The notes under the pieces: model-generated | Told to the model about the DNA's origin: nothing | Seen by the model: only the letters and a program-made list of their open reading frames with translations | Databases searched by the model: none | Source of the DNA: Streptomyces sp. NBC_00285 | Lineage (GTDB): Bacteria; Actinomycetota; Actinomycetes; Streptomycetales; Streptomycetaceae | NCBI RefSeq assembly: GCF_036174265.1 | Contig: NZ_CP108055.1 | Coordinates: forward strand, 2,542,001-2,606,000 | Direction: 5' to 3' | DNA length: 64,000 nucleotides | Part shown: positions 1 to 8,065 of the stretch, piece by piece | How the letters are laid out: each line of letters begins with the position of its first letter | How positions within the stretch are numbered: position 1 is the first letter of the stretch | Position numbers and translations under genes: made by a program

Positions 1-339
1 TCCGCGCTCTCCTGAACCTCGGTGAACTCCGCGGTGGTGGGGAGTTTGTGCTGCTCTTTCGAGGGGGGCGGTGCGTCGGTGGACACGATCTCTCCTCGCG
101 TTGCGGGTGCGGTGGTGACGGGGATCGGGGGCGAGTGTCCTCGCGTTCCCTGTTCAAGGTCACGGCGCCGCGCTGGGCCCGGTTCAACTCACTTTGCTTC
201 TTTCCTAACTCACCTTGGGGAAGTCATTGCTGGCCAGCGACTTCGGGAGATAGCTTCGGCCTGAACCAACCGTCATGTACCTGCCCGAACACCACCTGTG
301 GCTCGGGCAGGTTTCGTTTCCGGATGATGTGGAGACCCC
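1..339. other. Left-edge intergenic region
   Basis: No convincing gene lies here. The open frames in this stretch lack a ribosome binding site and have no recognisable protein features. The right half is the leader of the first S8 peptidase. It holds the 11-mer GTTCAACTCAC (182-192) with a second AACTCACC at 207-214, and a hairpin at 281-310 described separately. The end of a neighbouring gene could lie just outside the window. Confidence 0.6.
281..310 (+). other. Hairpin in the leader of the first S8 peptidase
   Basis: CTGCCCGA (281-288) pairs perfectly with TCGGGCAG (303-310), and the 14-nt loop contains a further CCA/TGG pairing. The hairpin ends 30 nt before the ATG and has no T-run after it. 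It could be a 5' UTR stabiliser, an attenuator or a regulator site; the sequence does not decide. Confidence 0.4.
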
Positions 340-1887
340 ATGTCCCAGCCGCGTTCCAGACGTTCGGCACGTTCAGGATCCGGCCTCGCGCTCGCCGTGC
401 CCGTCGTGCTGTCCCTCACGGCCTCGCTCGGCTTCCTGCCCTCGGCGGCCTCGGCGGCTCCCGCCGCGCAGTCCACCGCACGGGCCGCGGACGCGACGAA
501 TCTGTCGTACGTCGTCAACACCAAGGTGGACCACCGCACGATCGCGTCGGTGCGGCGGGCGATCCCGAAGGCCGGCGGCACCGTCGTGATCACGTACGAG
601 AAGATCGGCGTGATCGTGGTCCACTCGTCCGACGCGGACTTCGCCCAGCGGATCCGCACGGTGCGCGGAGTGCAGTCGGCCGGTGCCACCCGCACCTCGC
701 CGCTGACCCCGGCGGGCACGACGGACGAGGGCGCGGTCCAGGTCCTGTCGGACGCGCAGGCCGCGAAGGTCGCGAAGTCCTCGGCCGCCACGCCGGACAG
801 TGAGCCTCTCGAGGCCGACCAGTGGGACCTGCGTGCGATAGGCGCCGACAAGGCGGCCAAGATCAACCCGGGTAGCCGCAAGGTGACCGTCGCCGTGATC
901 GACACCGGTGTCGACGACACCCACCCCGACATCGCGCCGAACTTCTCCGCCTCCCAGTCGGCCAACTGCGACGGTGGTGTCCCGGACACCACCGCGGGCG
1001 CCTGGCGGCCGTACACCGCGGACGACTACCACGGCACGCACGTGGCCGGTGAGATAGCCGCGGCCCGTAACGGCATCGGTGTGGCCGGGGTCGCCCCCGG
1101 CGTGAAGGTGTCGGCCATCAACGTGACCGACCGGAGCAACGGCCTCTTCTACCCGGAGAGCGTCGTGTGCGCGTTCGTGTTCGCCGCCGACCACGGCGTC
1201 GAGATCACGAACAACAGCTACTACGTTGATCCATGGCTGTACAACTGCATGGACGATCCCGATCAGCGGGCCATTGTTGACTCGGTCAACAGGGCGCAGT
1301 TGTACGCCCAGAAGAAGGGCACGCTCAACCTGGCGTCGGCGGGCAACTCCAACCACGACCTGGACTCCGACGCGATCGTCGACGCGTCGAGCCCCGACGA
1401 CTCGACACCGGTGAACCGGACCGTCGACCCGCACGAGTGCTTCGACGTGCCGACACAGCTGCCGGGTGTCGTCACGGTCAGCGCGACCGGCGTCAAGAAC
1501 CTCAAGTCGTACTACTCCTCGTACGGCAAGGGTGTCATCGACATCGCGGCGCCCGGTGGCGACCGGCTCTACCAGATCCCGGACACGCCCTCGCAGAACG
1601 GCCGCATCCTGTCCACCCTGCCGAACGGCGGGTACGGCTTCCTTCAGGGCACCTCGATGGCCTCGCCGCACGCCGCGGGCGTCGCCGCGCTGCTGAAGTC
1701 GACGCACCCGAAGGCGAACCCGGCCCAGCTGCAGGCGCTGCTCAAGGCACAGGCGAACGCCACGAGCTGCCCGGCGTCGTACGACCAGAACGGTGACGGG
1801 ACGCAGGACGCGGTGTGCGAGGGCGGCACCCGGGCCAACGGCTTCTACGGCTTCGGCATCGTCAACGCGCTGCGCGCGGTCAAGTGA
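340..1887 (+). CDS. Secreted S8 (subtilisin-like) serine peptidase
   Basis: This 515-residue protein is an exported serine endopeptidase. An Arg-rich N-terminus, a hydrophobic stretch and Ala-rich AxA sites near residues 35-42 form a signal peptide. Residues about 50-115 look like an I9-type propeptide. The catalytic triad is visible as Asp188 (VIDTGVDDTHPD), His234 (HGTHVAGE) and Ser439 (GTSMASPHAAG). Near the C-terminus DQNGDGTQDAVC resembles a calcium-binding DxNxDGxxD loop. GGAG about 6 nt before ATG 340 supports the start. It lies 73 bp upstream of a clear paralogue, so the pair looks like a tandem duplication. Substrate is unknown. Confidence 0.93.
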   Translation: MSQPRSRRSARSGSGLALAVPVVLSLTASLGFLPSAASAAPAAQSTARAADATNLSYVVNTKVDHRTIASVRRAIPKAGGTVVITYEKIGVIVVHSSDADFAQRIRTVRGVQSAGATRTSPLTPAGTTDEGAVQVLSDAQAAKVAKSSAATPDSEPLEADQWDLRAIGADKAAKINPGSRKVTVAVIDTGVDDTHPDIAPNFSASQSANCDGGVPDTTAGAWRPYTADDYHGTHVAGEIAAARNGIGVAGVAPGVKVSAINVTDRSNGLFYPESVVCAFVFAADHGVEITNNSYYVDPWLYNCMDDPDQRAIVDSVNRAQLYAQKKGTLNLASAGNSNHDLDSDAIVDASSPDDSTPVNRTVDPHECFDVPTQLPGVVTVSATGVKNLKSYYSSYGKGVIDIAAPGGDRLYQIPDTPSQNGRILSTLPNGGYGFLQGTSMASPHAAGVAALLKSTHPKANPAQLQALLKAQANATSCPASYDQNGDGTQDAVCEGGTRANGFYGFGIVNALRAVK

Positions 1888-1960
1888 CCCGCCGGTCGGC
1901 AGCCACGGAACCACCCGCACGGACCGCTTGTACCGAGAACGAACTGGAGAGATCTTCATC

Positions 1961-3526
1961 ATGACAGGGCCCCACTCGCGCTATCGGCGCGCGATCGCGA
2001 TCCCGCTCGGCATGACGATGGCGACAGCCATGGCCTTCCTGCCGGGCGCCACGGCGTCCGCGGCCGACGTTCCCGGCACCGTGGCCGGTGTCACCGGCGC
2101 CGTGAACGACATCCTCGCCTCCGCCGACGCGGACGGGACGGCGCTCAGCTATGTCGTCAACGTCCGTTCCGGGCATGCTCCTTCCGCTCAGGTGAAGAAG
2201 GCCATCGGCCAGGCCGGCGGCACGATCGTGACGTCGTACGACCGGATCGGCGTGATCGTCGTCCACTCGTCGAACCCCGACTTCGCCAAGACGATCCGCA
2301 AGGTCCGCGGCGTCGAGTCGGCGGGCAACACGCGCAACGCGCCGCTGCCCGCGCAGTCGACGGACGACCTGGGGACGCCGAGGACGCTGAGCGCGACGGA
2401 GGTCGCCGCGGCGAAGACGGCCGCCACCGCCGGTCAGGACCCGCTGGAGTCGTTGCAGTGGGACCTGCCCGCCATCAAGGCGGACAAGGCCCACGAGAAG
2501 TCGCTCGGCAGCAGCAAGGTGACCGTCGCCGTGATCGACACCGGTGTGGACGACACCCACCCGGACCTCGCGCCGAACTTCGACCGGGCCGCGTCGGTCA
2601 ACTGTGTGACGGGCAAGCCGGACACCACCGACGGGGCGTGGCGGCCGAGCGCCGCGGAGAGCCCGCACGGCACACATGTGGCCGGTGAGATCGCGGCCGC
2701 CAAGAACGGCGTCGGCATGACGGGCGTGGCGCCGGGCGTGAAGGTGGCGGGCATCAAGGTCTCGACCACCGCCGGCTACTTCTACACGGAGGCCGTGGTC
2801 TGCGGCTTCATGTGGGCGGCCACCCATGGTGTCGACGTCACCAACAACAGCTATTACACGGACCCCTGGTACTTCAACTGCACCGACGACCCGGACCAGA
2901 AGGCGCTCGTGGACGCCATCACCCGGGCCTCGCGGTACGCGGAGAAGAAGGGCGTGGTCAATGTGGCCGCGGCCGGCAACGAGAACTACGACCTCGCGGC
3001 CGACGAGATCACCGACCCTGTCTCGCCCAACGACGGCACCCCCTCGGACCGGGTCATCGACCCCTCCGAGTGCTTCGACATACCGACCCAGCTGCCGGGT
3101 GTCGTGACGGTCGCGGCGACGGGCGCGAAGGGCATCAAGTCGTCCTTCTCCAACTACGGCCTGGGCGTCATCGACGTCGCCGCACCGGGCGGCGACTCGA
3201 CGGCCTACCAGACGCCCAAGCCGCCCGCGACCAGCGGTCTGATCCTGGGCACGCTGCCCGGCGGCAAGTGGGGCTACATGGCCGGTACGTCGATGGCCTC
3301 GCCGCACGTCGCGGCCGTGGCCGCCCTGATCAAGTCGACACACCCCTACGCCCCGCCGGCCCTGGTGAAGGCTCTGCTGTACGCGGAGGCGGACGCCACA
3401 CCGTGCACGGACCCGTACGACATCAACGGCGACGGCAAGGTCGACGCGGTGTGCGAGGGGTCGAAGAACCGCAACGGCTTCTACGGCTGGGGCACTGTGG
3501 ACGCTCTGGACGCGGTGACGAAGTAG
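1961..3526 (+). CDS. Secreted S8 (subtilisin-like) serine peptidase, tandem paralogue
   Basis: This 521-residue paralogue of the upstream gene shares its whole plan: signal peptide ending near ATASA, I9-like propeptide (residues about 50-120), a triad of Asp193, His239 and Ser444 (GTSMASPH), and a C-terminal DINGDGKVDAVC calcium-loop-like segment. The frame is open further upstream, but ATG 1961 is preferred because GGAGAG lies about 10 nt before it and a signal peptide follows directly. It is probably co-transcribed with the first peptidase; no terminator is seen in the 73-bp gap. Confidence 0.92.
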   Translation: MTGPHSRYRRAIAIPLGMTMATAMAFLPGATASAADVPGTVAGVTGAVNDILASADADGTALSYVVNVRSGHAPSAQVKKAIGQAGGTIVTSYDRIGVIVVHSSNPDFAKTIRKVRGVESAGNTRNAPLPAQSTDDLGTPRTLSATEVAAAKTAATAGQDPLESLQWDLPAIKADKAHEKSLGSSKVTVAVIDTGVDDTHPDLAPNFDRAASVNCVTGKPDTTDGAWRPSAAESPHGTHVAGEIAAAKNGVGMTGVAPGVKVAGIKVSTTAGYFYTEAVVCGFMWAATHGVDVTNNSYYTDPWYFNCTDDPDQKALVDAITRASRYAEKKGVVNVAAAGNENYDLAADEITDPVSPNDGTPSDRVIDPSECFDIPTQLPGVVTVAATGAKGIKSSFSNYGLGVIDVAAPGGDSTAYQTPKPPATSGLILGTLPGGKWGYMAGTSMASPHVAAVAALIKSTHPYAPPALVKALLYAEADATPCTDPYDINGDGKVDAVCEGSKNRNGFYGWGTVDALDAVTK

Positions 3527-3556
3527 CCGGACGGGGCGATCAGCACTCGTCAATAT

Positions 3557-3599
3557 ATTGATTCAGTCAATACTGTGATCAATGCTGCATAGTGCAGTC
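3557..3599 (+). promoter_or_regulatory. AT-rich inverted repeats before the CoA-transferase gene
   Basis: This patch is unusually AT-rich for the window. ATTGA (3557-3561) and TCAAT (3567-3571) form one inverted repeat. CTGCA (3585-3589) and TGCAG (3593-3597) form another that ends 2 nt before ATG 3600. No Shine-Dalgarno sequence is visible, so the mRNA may be leaderless and the second palindrome may be an operator overlapping the promoter. No regulator gene is adjacent. Confidence 0.35.
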
Positions 3600-4958
3600 A
3601 TGACTGATATCAAGCTGGTGATGCGGGAGGGCGCTCTTCAGGGGCGCCTTCCCGTGCAGGAGCTCGCGCGTGCCTGTGTGGCCGAGTGCGCGTCGGCCGC
3701 CGCCGAACTGGGGGCGCGCAGGGCCGGGCTCGCCGAGGTGCCGACGGTGCGGGTGGACGACGGGGCGGTCGCCACGGCTTTCCTGAGCGAGCGTCATCTA
3801 CTGATCAACGGTCGCGCGCCCGTCGCCTTCGCACCCCTTTCACGGTTCTGGCGGACGGCGGACGGGTGGGTGCGGACCCACGCGAACTACCCGCACCATC
3901 GTGCGCGTCTGCTCGACGTGCTGAGGGTGCCGGAGGACGTGGCGGCCGTCGAGGCGGCGCTAGCCGAGCGGTCGGCCCTCGACGTCGAGGAAGCCGTGTA
4001 CGCGGCCGGCGGTCTCGCCGTGGCACTGCGTTCTCCCGAGGAGTGGGCCGCGCACCCGCAGGCGGCCGAGGTGGCGAAGCGGCCCCTGGTCGAACAGGGA
4101 CGGCTGGACGCGGCACGCGTACGTACGCTCACGCCGATCGACGCCGCCGCCCTGCTTCCGGCGGCCGGACTGCGGGTTCTGGATCTGACGCGGGTCCTCG
4201 CGGGCCCGGTCGCTACGCGCACCCTCGCCCTGCTCGGCGCGGACGTACTGCGCCTGGACGCGCCCCGGCTCCCCGAACTGCCGGACCAGCACGCCGACAC
4301 GGGCTTCGGGAAACGGTCGGCGGCCCTCGACCTGGCCGCCGACCGGCAGACCTTCGAGGAGCTCCTCGCGGCGGCGGACGTGGTCGTCACCGGGTACCGG
4401 CCGGGTGCGCTGGACCGGTTCGGGCTGTCCCCCGAGGCACTGGCGGAGCGACGGCCCGGGGTGGTCGTGGCGCAGTTGTCGGCGTGGGGTGCGTACGGGC
4501 CGTGGTGTGAACGGCGGGGCTTCGACAGCCTCGTGCAGGCGGCCACCGGGATCGCCGTACTGGAGGGGTCGGCGCAACGGCCGGGCGCGCTGCCCGCGCA
4601 GGCCCTCGACCACGGGACGGGCTACCTTCTGGCGGCCGCCGTGCTGCGGGCACTGACCGAGCAGTCGCAGGAAGGCGGGAGCCGGTTCGTGCGGCTGGCC
4701 CTGACACGGACGGCCCAGTGGCTGACGGACGGCATGAACGGCGTGGACGGCGTGGACGGCATGGACGGCGTGGACGGCATGGACACGAGGGACGCCGGGC
4801 ACGACTCGTACGACGGCCCAAAGGCGTGGTTGTCGGAGGCGGACAGTGCGCTCGGGCGACTGCGGTACGCGCTGTCGCCGGTCTCCTTCGAAGGCGGCCC
4901 GGAAAACTGGGCCCGGCCACCGGCGCCATGGGGCACTGAGGCCGCGCGCTGGGCGTGA
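3600..4958 (+). CDS. CaiB/BaiF family CoA-transferase
   Basis: This is a family III CoA-transferase-like protein of about 452 residues. The family moves CoA between carboxylic acids. The recognisable stretch is LDLTRVLAGPVATRTLALLGADVLRLDAP followed by GKRSAALDL and a VVTGYRPGALDRFG segment, all in the middle third, preceded by about 190 residues that vary in the family. A low-complexity block at 4731-4784 encodes six Gly-(Met/Val)-(Asp/Asn) triplets. ATG 3600 is chosen over ATG 3582; neither has a good ribosome site. Substrate is unknown and no pathway neighbours help. Confidence 0.8.
   Translation: MTDIKLVMREGALQGRLPVQELARACVAECASAAAELGARRAGLAEVPTVRVDDGAVATAFLSERHLLINGRAPVAFAPLSRFWRTADGWVRTHANYPHHRARLLDVLRVPEDVAAVEAALAERSALDVEEAVYAAGGLAVALRSPEEWAAHPQAAEVAKRPLVEQGRLDAARVRTLTPIDAAALLPAAGLRVLDLTRVLAGPVATRTLALLGADVLRLDAPRLPELPDQHADTGFGKRSAALDLAADRQTFEELLAAADVVVTGYRPGALDRFGLSPEALAERRPGVVVAQLSAWGAYGPWCERRGFDSLVQAATGIAVLEGSAQRPGALPAQALDHGTGYLLAAAVLRALTEQSQEGGSRFVRLALTRTAQWLTDGMNGVDGVDGMDGVDGMDTRDAGHDSYDGPKAWLSEADSALGRLRYALSPVSFEGGPENWARPPAPWGTEAARWA
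4731..4784 (+). repeat. 9-bp coding minisatellite in the CoA-transferase gene
   Basis: Six consecutive 9-bp units of the form GGC(A/G)TG(G/A)AC encode GMN/GVD/GMD triplets. The array sits in a probable surface loop near the C-terminus and is a natural site for slippage. The units remain in frame. Confidence 0.85.
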
Positions 4959-5058
4959 GCGACGGCCGGAGCGGGAGCGTATTCGTGCACGGAATGTCAT
5001 ATCGACACCCGATTCCCTGCAGTTGCCCGGTTCCGTCCGTTCTGGTCAAGATCGTGAG

Positions 5059-6114
5059 ATGACCTTGATAAGACCCACAGACGAGGTGACCGACCCACAC
5101 GGACCCGCGCGGCGGCCCGGCCCCGGCCGGGCGATCGCCGTCCTCGTCCTGGTGGTCCTGGCCGTACTGATACCCCTGTTCGGCCCATCAGCCGCACTGC
5201 ACGGCACCGGGGAGGCCGCAGCGCCCGGTGCGGGTGGCGTGGCCCTGCTGCGGACGGTGCTGTTCGCGGCGCTGTGTGTGCCCCTGGGCGAGCTGTTCGC
5301 GGCCCGGCTGGCCCGCTCGGTGCCCGGCGCTCCCCCGTACGCGCCACGCTCCTGGGCTCCCTACGCGGTTGCCGCCGGTCTCGTCGCCGCACTCGGTCTC
5401 GCCTCGGTCGTGGCGACCGGCAATCTGGTGCCGCACAGCCTCTCCGAGATCGACGTCGGCGGCCTGTACCAGTCGCGGGACGGCAAGTTGGCCCTGCTGG
5501 AGGTCAACGCGTTCCTCGTGGCCGCTCTGTGCGCCCGCTCGGCCCGACCGGCCCTCCAGGTGTGGCCCCTGGCCGCCGTGATCATGGCGGAGGCCCTGCG
5601 CGCCCATCCCCCGGCCGAGCACAGTCCGCTGATCGGCTCCGGGCTGACGCTGGTCCATCTGACCTGCGCGGCGCTGTGGGCGGGCGGACTGCTGCATGTG
5701 CTGCGGACATTGCGCCACTGGGGTGCCGCGGAGTCGGGCCCCGCCGGTCCCGGGGGCTTCTCGGAGTCGGGCTCCGCCGTGTGGGGCGCGGCGCTGATCG
5801 GGCTCTACGCGCGCTTGGCGGCCGTTCTGCTCGCCGCCATCACCGCGACAGGCGTCTGGAGTTCGCTGCGCCGGATGCCTCCGGGCACGATCCTGGAACA
5901 GCTGACGGACACGGCCTATGGGCGCGTCCTGCTCGCCAAGATGCTCCTCGTGGCGGTCGTCGCCGCGCTCGCCCTGTGGGCCCGGACCCGGCTGCGCCGC
6001 GCCCCCGACCCGCTGACCGTCTGTGTCCCCGCGCGGCTGGAGGTCGTCGCGCTGGCGCTGGTGGTCGTGATCTCGGGGTTGCTGACGGCCCTGCCGCATC
6101 CGATCCGCTGGTGA
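5059..6114 (+). CDS. CopD-like multi-pass membrane protein
   Basis: This 351-residue integral membrane protein has about eight to nine hydrophobic helices. Its C-terminal half matches the CopD domain pattern: an LVHLTCAALWAGGLLHVLRTL helix, LARLAAVLLAAITATGVWSSL, then YGRVLLAKMLLVAVVAALALWARTRL. CopD-family proteins are linked to copper uptake or handling, but no CopC domain or copper genes are adjacent, so the metal is inferred from family only. ATG 5059 is chosen because hydrophobic sequence begins soon after; the open frame extends further upstream without features. Confidence 0.75.
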   Translation: MTLIRPTDEVTDPHGPARRPGPGRAIAVLVLVVLAVLIPLFGPSAALHGTGEAAAPGAGGVALLRTVLFAALCVPLGELFAARLARSVPGAPPYAPRSWAPYAVAAGLVAALGLASVVATGNLVPHSLSEIDVGGLYQSRDGKLALLEVNAFLVAALCARSARPALQVWPLAAVIMAEALRAHPPAEHSPLIGSGLTLVHLTCAALWAGGLLHVLRTLRHWGAAESGPAGPGGFSESGSAVWGAALIGLYARLAAVLLAAITATGVWSSLRRMPPGTILEQLTDTAYGRVLLAKMLLVAVVAALALWARTRLRRAPDPLTVCVPARLEVVALALVVVISGLLTALPHPIRW

Positions 6115-6180
6115 TGTCGCGGCGTCTCCGGTCGGCCACGAGCATCTTGAGGGCACGCGTTCATCCATCGCCGCCCTGCC

Positions 6181-6204
6181 GCATAGCCGCATAGCCGCAT
6201 AGCC
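6181..6204. repeat. Three tandem 8-bp GCATAGCC units
   Basis: Three perfect copies of GCATAGCC lie in the 147-bp gap between the convergent CopD-like and YhhN-like genes. No function is evident; it is probably a slippage-prone microsatellite. Confidence 0.9.
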
Positions 6205-6261
6205 GGCGGTGCCGTACAGCCCGTCGGGCAGCGGCTCGGGGATGTCGCTACGGACTGGCGC

Positions 6262-6954
6262 TCAGGGTGTGGTCGAGCGCACCTCGCCGTATGTCGCCCT
6301 CGGCCGCGAACGCGCTTCGAGGGTACGCAGGACGCCGGTGACCAGCAGGAACTGCCCGGCGATGTACGTGAGCATGATCCAGAGATCGGGACGCGGCAGC
6401 TGGGGCCAGTCGGCGACGCCGGTCGCGATGAGGGTGTCCGAGAGCAGGAAGAGCGAGCCGCCGAGCCCGGCGACGAGTCCGAACCGCACGGCCGACGCGC
6501 ACGCCATCGCCGTCAGCAGCACGCTGTAGCCCGCGACGGGCACGCGGAGTTCGGCGGGCAGGTCCGGCCACAGTGCTACGACGGTGACGACCAGGGCGAC
6601 GGCGTAGGCGGGTGCGAGGACGGCCACGCGCGCGTGTGGGCTGCCGTACCCCTTGAAGAGCGCGAGGTAGCAGACGTGGCCGGCCGCGAAGCAGGTCATG
6701 CCCGCGAGGAAGGCGGGGTCGGCGTCGGACAACAGCAGGACGTCACCGCCCCAGCCGCACAGCAGCGCGGCGGCGAGGAGCCGGGGTGCGCCGGACGCAA
6801 GGGCGTATGCGGTCAGGAGCGGCATCAGCAGGGGCTTGGCGACGGTGTGCCCGGGGTCGAGGCCCACGGCCAGGGAGACGAGGTCGACGGCGGTGGCGAG
6901 GGCGAAGGCCGCGAGGAGTGCGGAGCGGGTGCGGTGGGTGCTCGCCGGGCTCAC
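6262..6954 (-). CDS. YhhN/TMEM86 family membrane protein (lysoplasmalogenase-like)
   Basis: This protein of about 230 residues has seven to eight hydrophobic helices and YhhN-family hallmarks: KPLLMPLL near residue 35, WGGDVLLL around residue 60, FAAGHVCYLALF, and GSLFLLSDTLIA. The conserved Asp residues in GGD and LSD are the proposed active-site acids. Family members hydrolyse vinyl-ether lysophospholipids; in this host the activity is only inferred. The GTG start at 6954 overlaps the TGA of the upstream fatty-acid hydroxylase (GTGA), so the two are translationally coupled and may act together on ether or hydroxylated lipids. Confidence 0.85.
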   Translation of the reverse strand: MSPASTHRTRSALLAAFALATAVDLVSLAVGLDPGHTVAKPLLMPLLTAYALASGAPRLLAAALLCGWGGDVLLLSDADPAFLAGMTCFAAGHVCYLALFKGYGSPHARVAVLAPAYAVALVVTVVALWPDLPAELRVPVAGYSVLLTAMACASAVRFGLVAGLGGSLFLLSDTLIATGVADWPQLPRPDLWIMLTYIAGQFLLVTGVLRTLEARSRPRATYGEVRSTTP

Positions 6955-7853
6955 GCGGACACGGTTTCCTCGGCCGTGTCCGGCGCCGGTGTCGGGGCCC
7001 AGCCCGGACCCCCGAAGATCCGGCCGGCGCGCTCCCGCCAACTGCTCGCCCTCTTGACGTCCTTGATGATCGCGACGTACTCGTGGGTGGCCACCTTGAT
7101 CGGGTTGAACGTGTTGATGTTCTTGGTCAACCCATAGACAGGCCGTTCGGTCTCGGCGACGAACGAACCGAAGAGCCGGTCCCAGATGATGAGGATCCCG
7201 CCGAAGTTGCGGTCCAGATAGCCTCCCTGGGAGGCGTGGTGGACGCGGTGGTGGGACGGGGTGTTGAACACGAACTCGAACCAACGGGGCATCTTGTCGA
7301 TGCGTTCGGTGTGGATCCAGAACTGGTAGACGAGGTTCGCGGAGGAGCAGAAGGCGAGCGCGGCCGGGTGGACACCGGCGGCGACGAGGGGGACGTAGAA
7401 CGGCCAGACGGTCAGGGTCGTCCAGGGCTGGCGCAGCGCGGTGGTGAGATTGAACTTCCGGCTGGAGTGGTGGACGACGTGACAGGCCCACAGGATGCGG
7501 ACGACGTGGTGGCCGCGGTGGGACCAGTAGTAGAAGAAGTCCTGCGCGAGCAGCATCAGGGGGACCGTCCACCACAGGACCGGTACACGGAGCGGGGTGA
7601 ACTCGTAGAGGGCCGTGTAGAGCGCGACGATCGGGATCTTCCACAGGAAGTCGAAGACGAGGCTGCCGAGGCCCATGCCGATGCTGGTGGCGGCGTCCTT
7701 CGTCTCGTAACCGGCCGCGGCACCTTCGGCGTCGGGATGGAGCCGGACGCTGATCATCTCGATCACGGTGAGCAGTACGAAGGCCGGTATGGACCAGACC
7801 ACGACGTCGGGGAGGTTGGGCATGCGTGCACCGTAGAACCGCCGGTCGGGCAC
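6951..7853 (-). CDS. Sterol desaturase / fatty acid hydroxylase family protein
   Basis: This is a membrane di-iron oxygenase of about 300 residues (290 if it starts at ATG 7823). The diagnostic histidine clusters are SHRGHH, HVVHHSS and SHHRVHHAS, between hydrophobic helices that anchor the enzyme in the membrane. The family hydroxylates or desaturates lipids. GTG 7853 and ATG 7823 are both possible starts and neither has a strong ribosome site; the ATG is favoured by the start of conserved sequence (MPNLPDVVVW). It is coupled to the YhhN-like gene. An upstream palindrome at 7867-7878 may be its operator. Confidence 0.88.
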   Translation of the reverse strand: MPDRRFYGARMPNLPDVVVWSIPAFVLLTVIEMISVRLHPDAEGAAAGYETKDAATSIGMGLGSLVFDFLWKIPIVALYTALYEFTPLRVPVLWWTVPLMLLAQDFFYYWSHRGHHVVRILWACHVVHHSSRKFNLTTALRQPWTTLTVWPFYVPLVAAGVHPAALAFCSSANLVYQFWIHTERIDKMPRWFEFVFNTPSHHRVHHASQGGYLDRNFGGILIIWDRLFGSFVAETERPVYGLTKNINTFNPIKVATHEYVAIIKDVKRASSWRERAGRIFGGPGWAPTPAPDTAEETVSA

Positions 7854-7866
7854 GGCTAGACGTTGT

Positions 7867-7878
7867 TACTTACAAGTA
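7867..7878. promoter_or_regulatory. Palindromic operator candidate before the fatty acid hydroxylase
   Basis: TACTTACAAGTA has perfect 5-bp arms (TACTT/AAGTA) around a 2-bp centre. It stands in an AT-rich patch 14 bp upstream of the GTG start of the hydroxylase on the minus strand. The size and position suit a TetR- or GntR-type operator. No regulator gene is adjacent. The rest of the 7854-8065 gap shows nothing else convincing. Confidence 0.4.
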
Positions 7879-8065
7879 TTGACGGTGGCACGCGCTTGCT
7901 TCTTGGTGATCTCCGCCAAGGGAGGCCGCGACCGTCTGCGGGGCCGGCCCCGAATCCGGTGCGGTCGCTGCCGGAGCCGACGGATCAACCACGGTGCCCG
8001 GTGGCCGACTTGGACTCGGCCCGCGCGCGCCGCCGCCGGCCTCCTCCCGCAGGACCGCCACTTCG

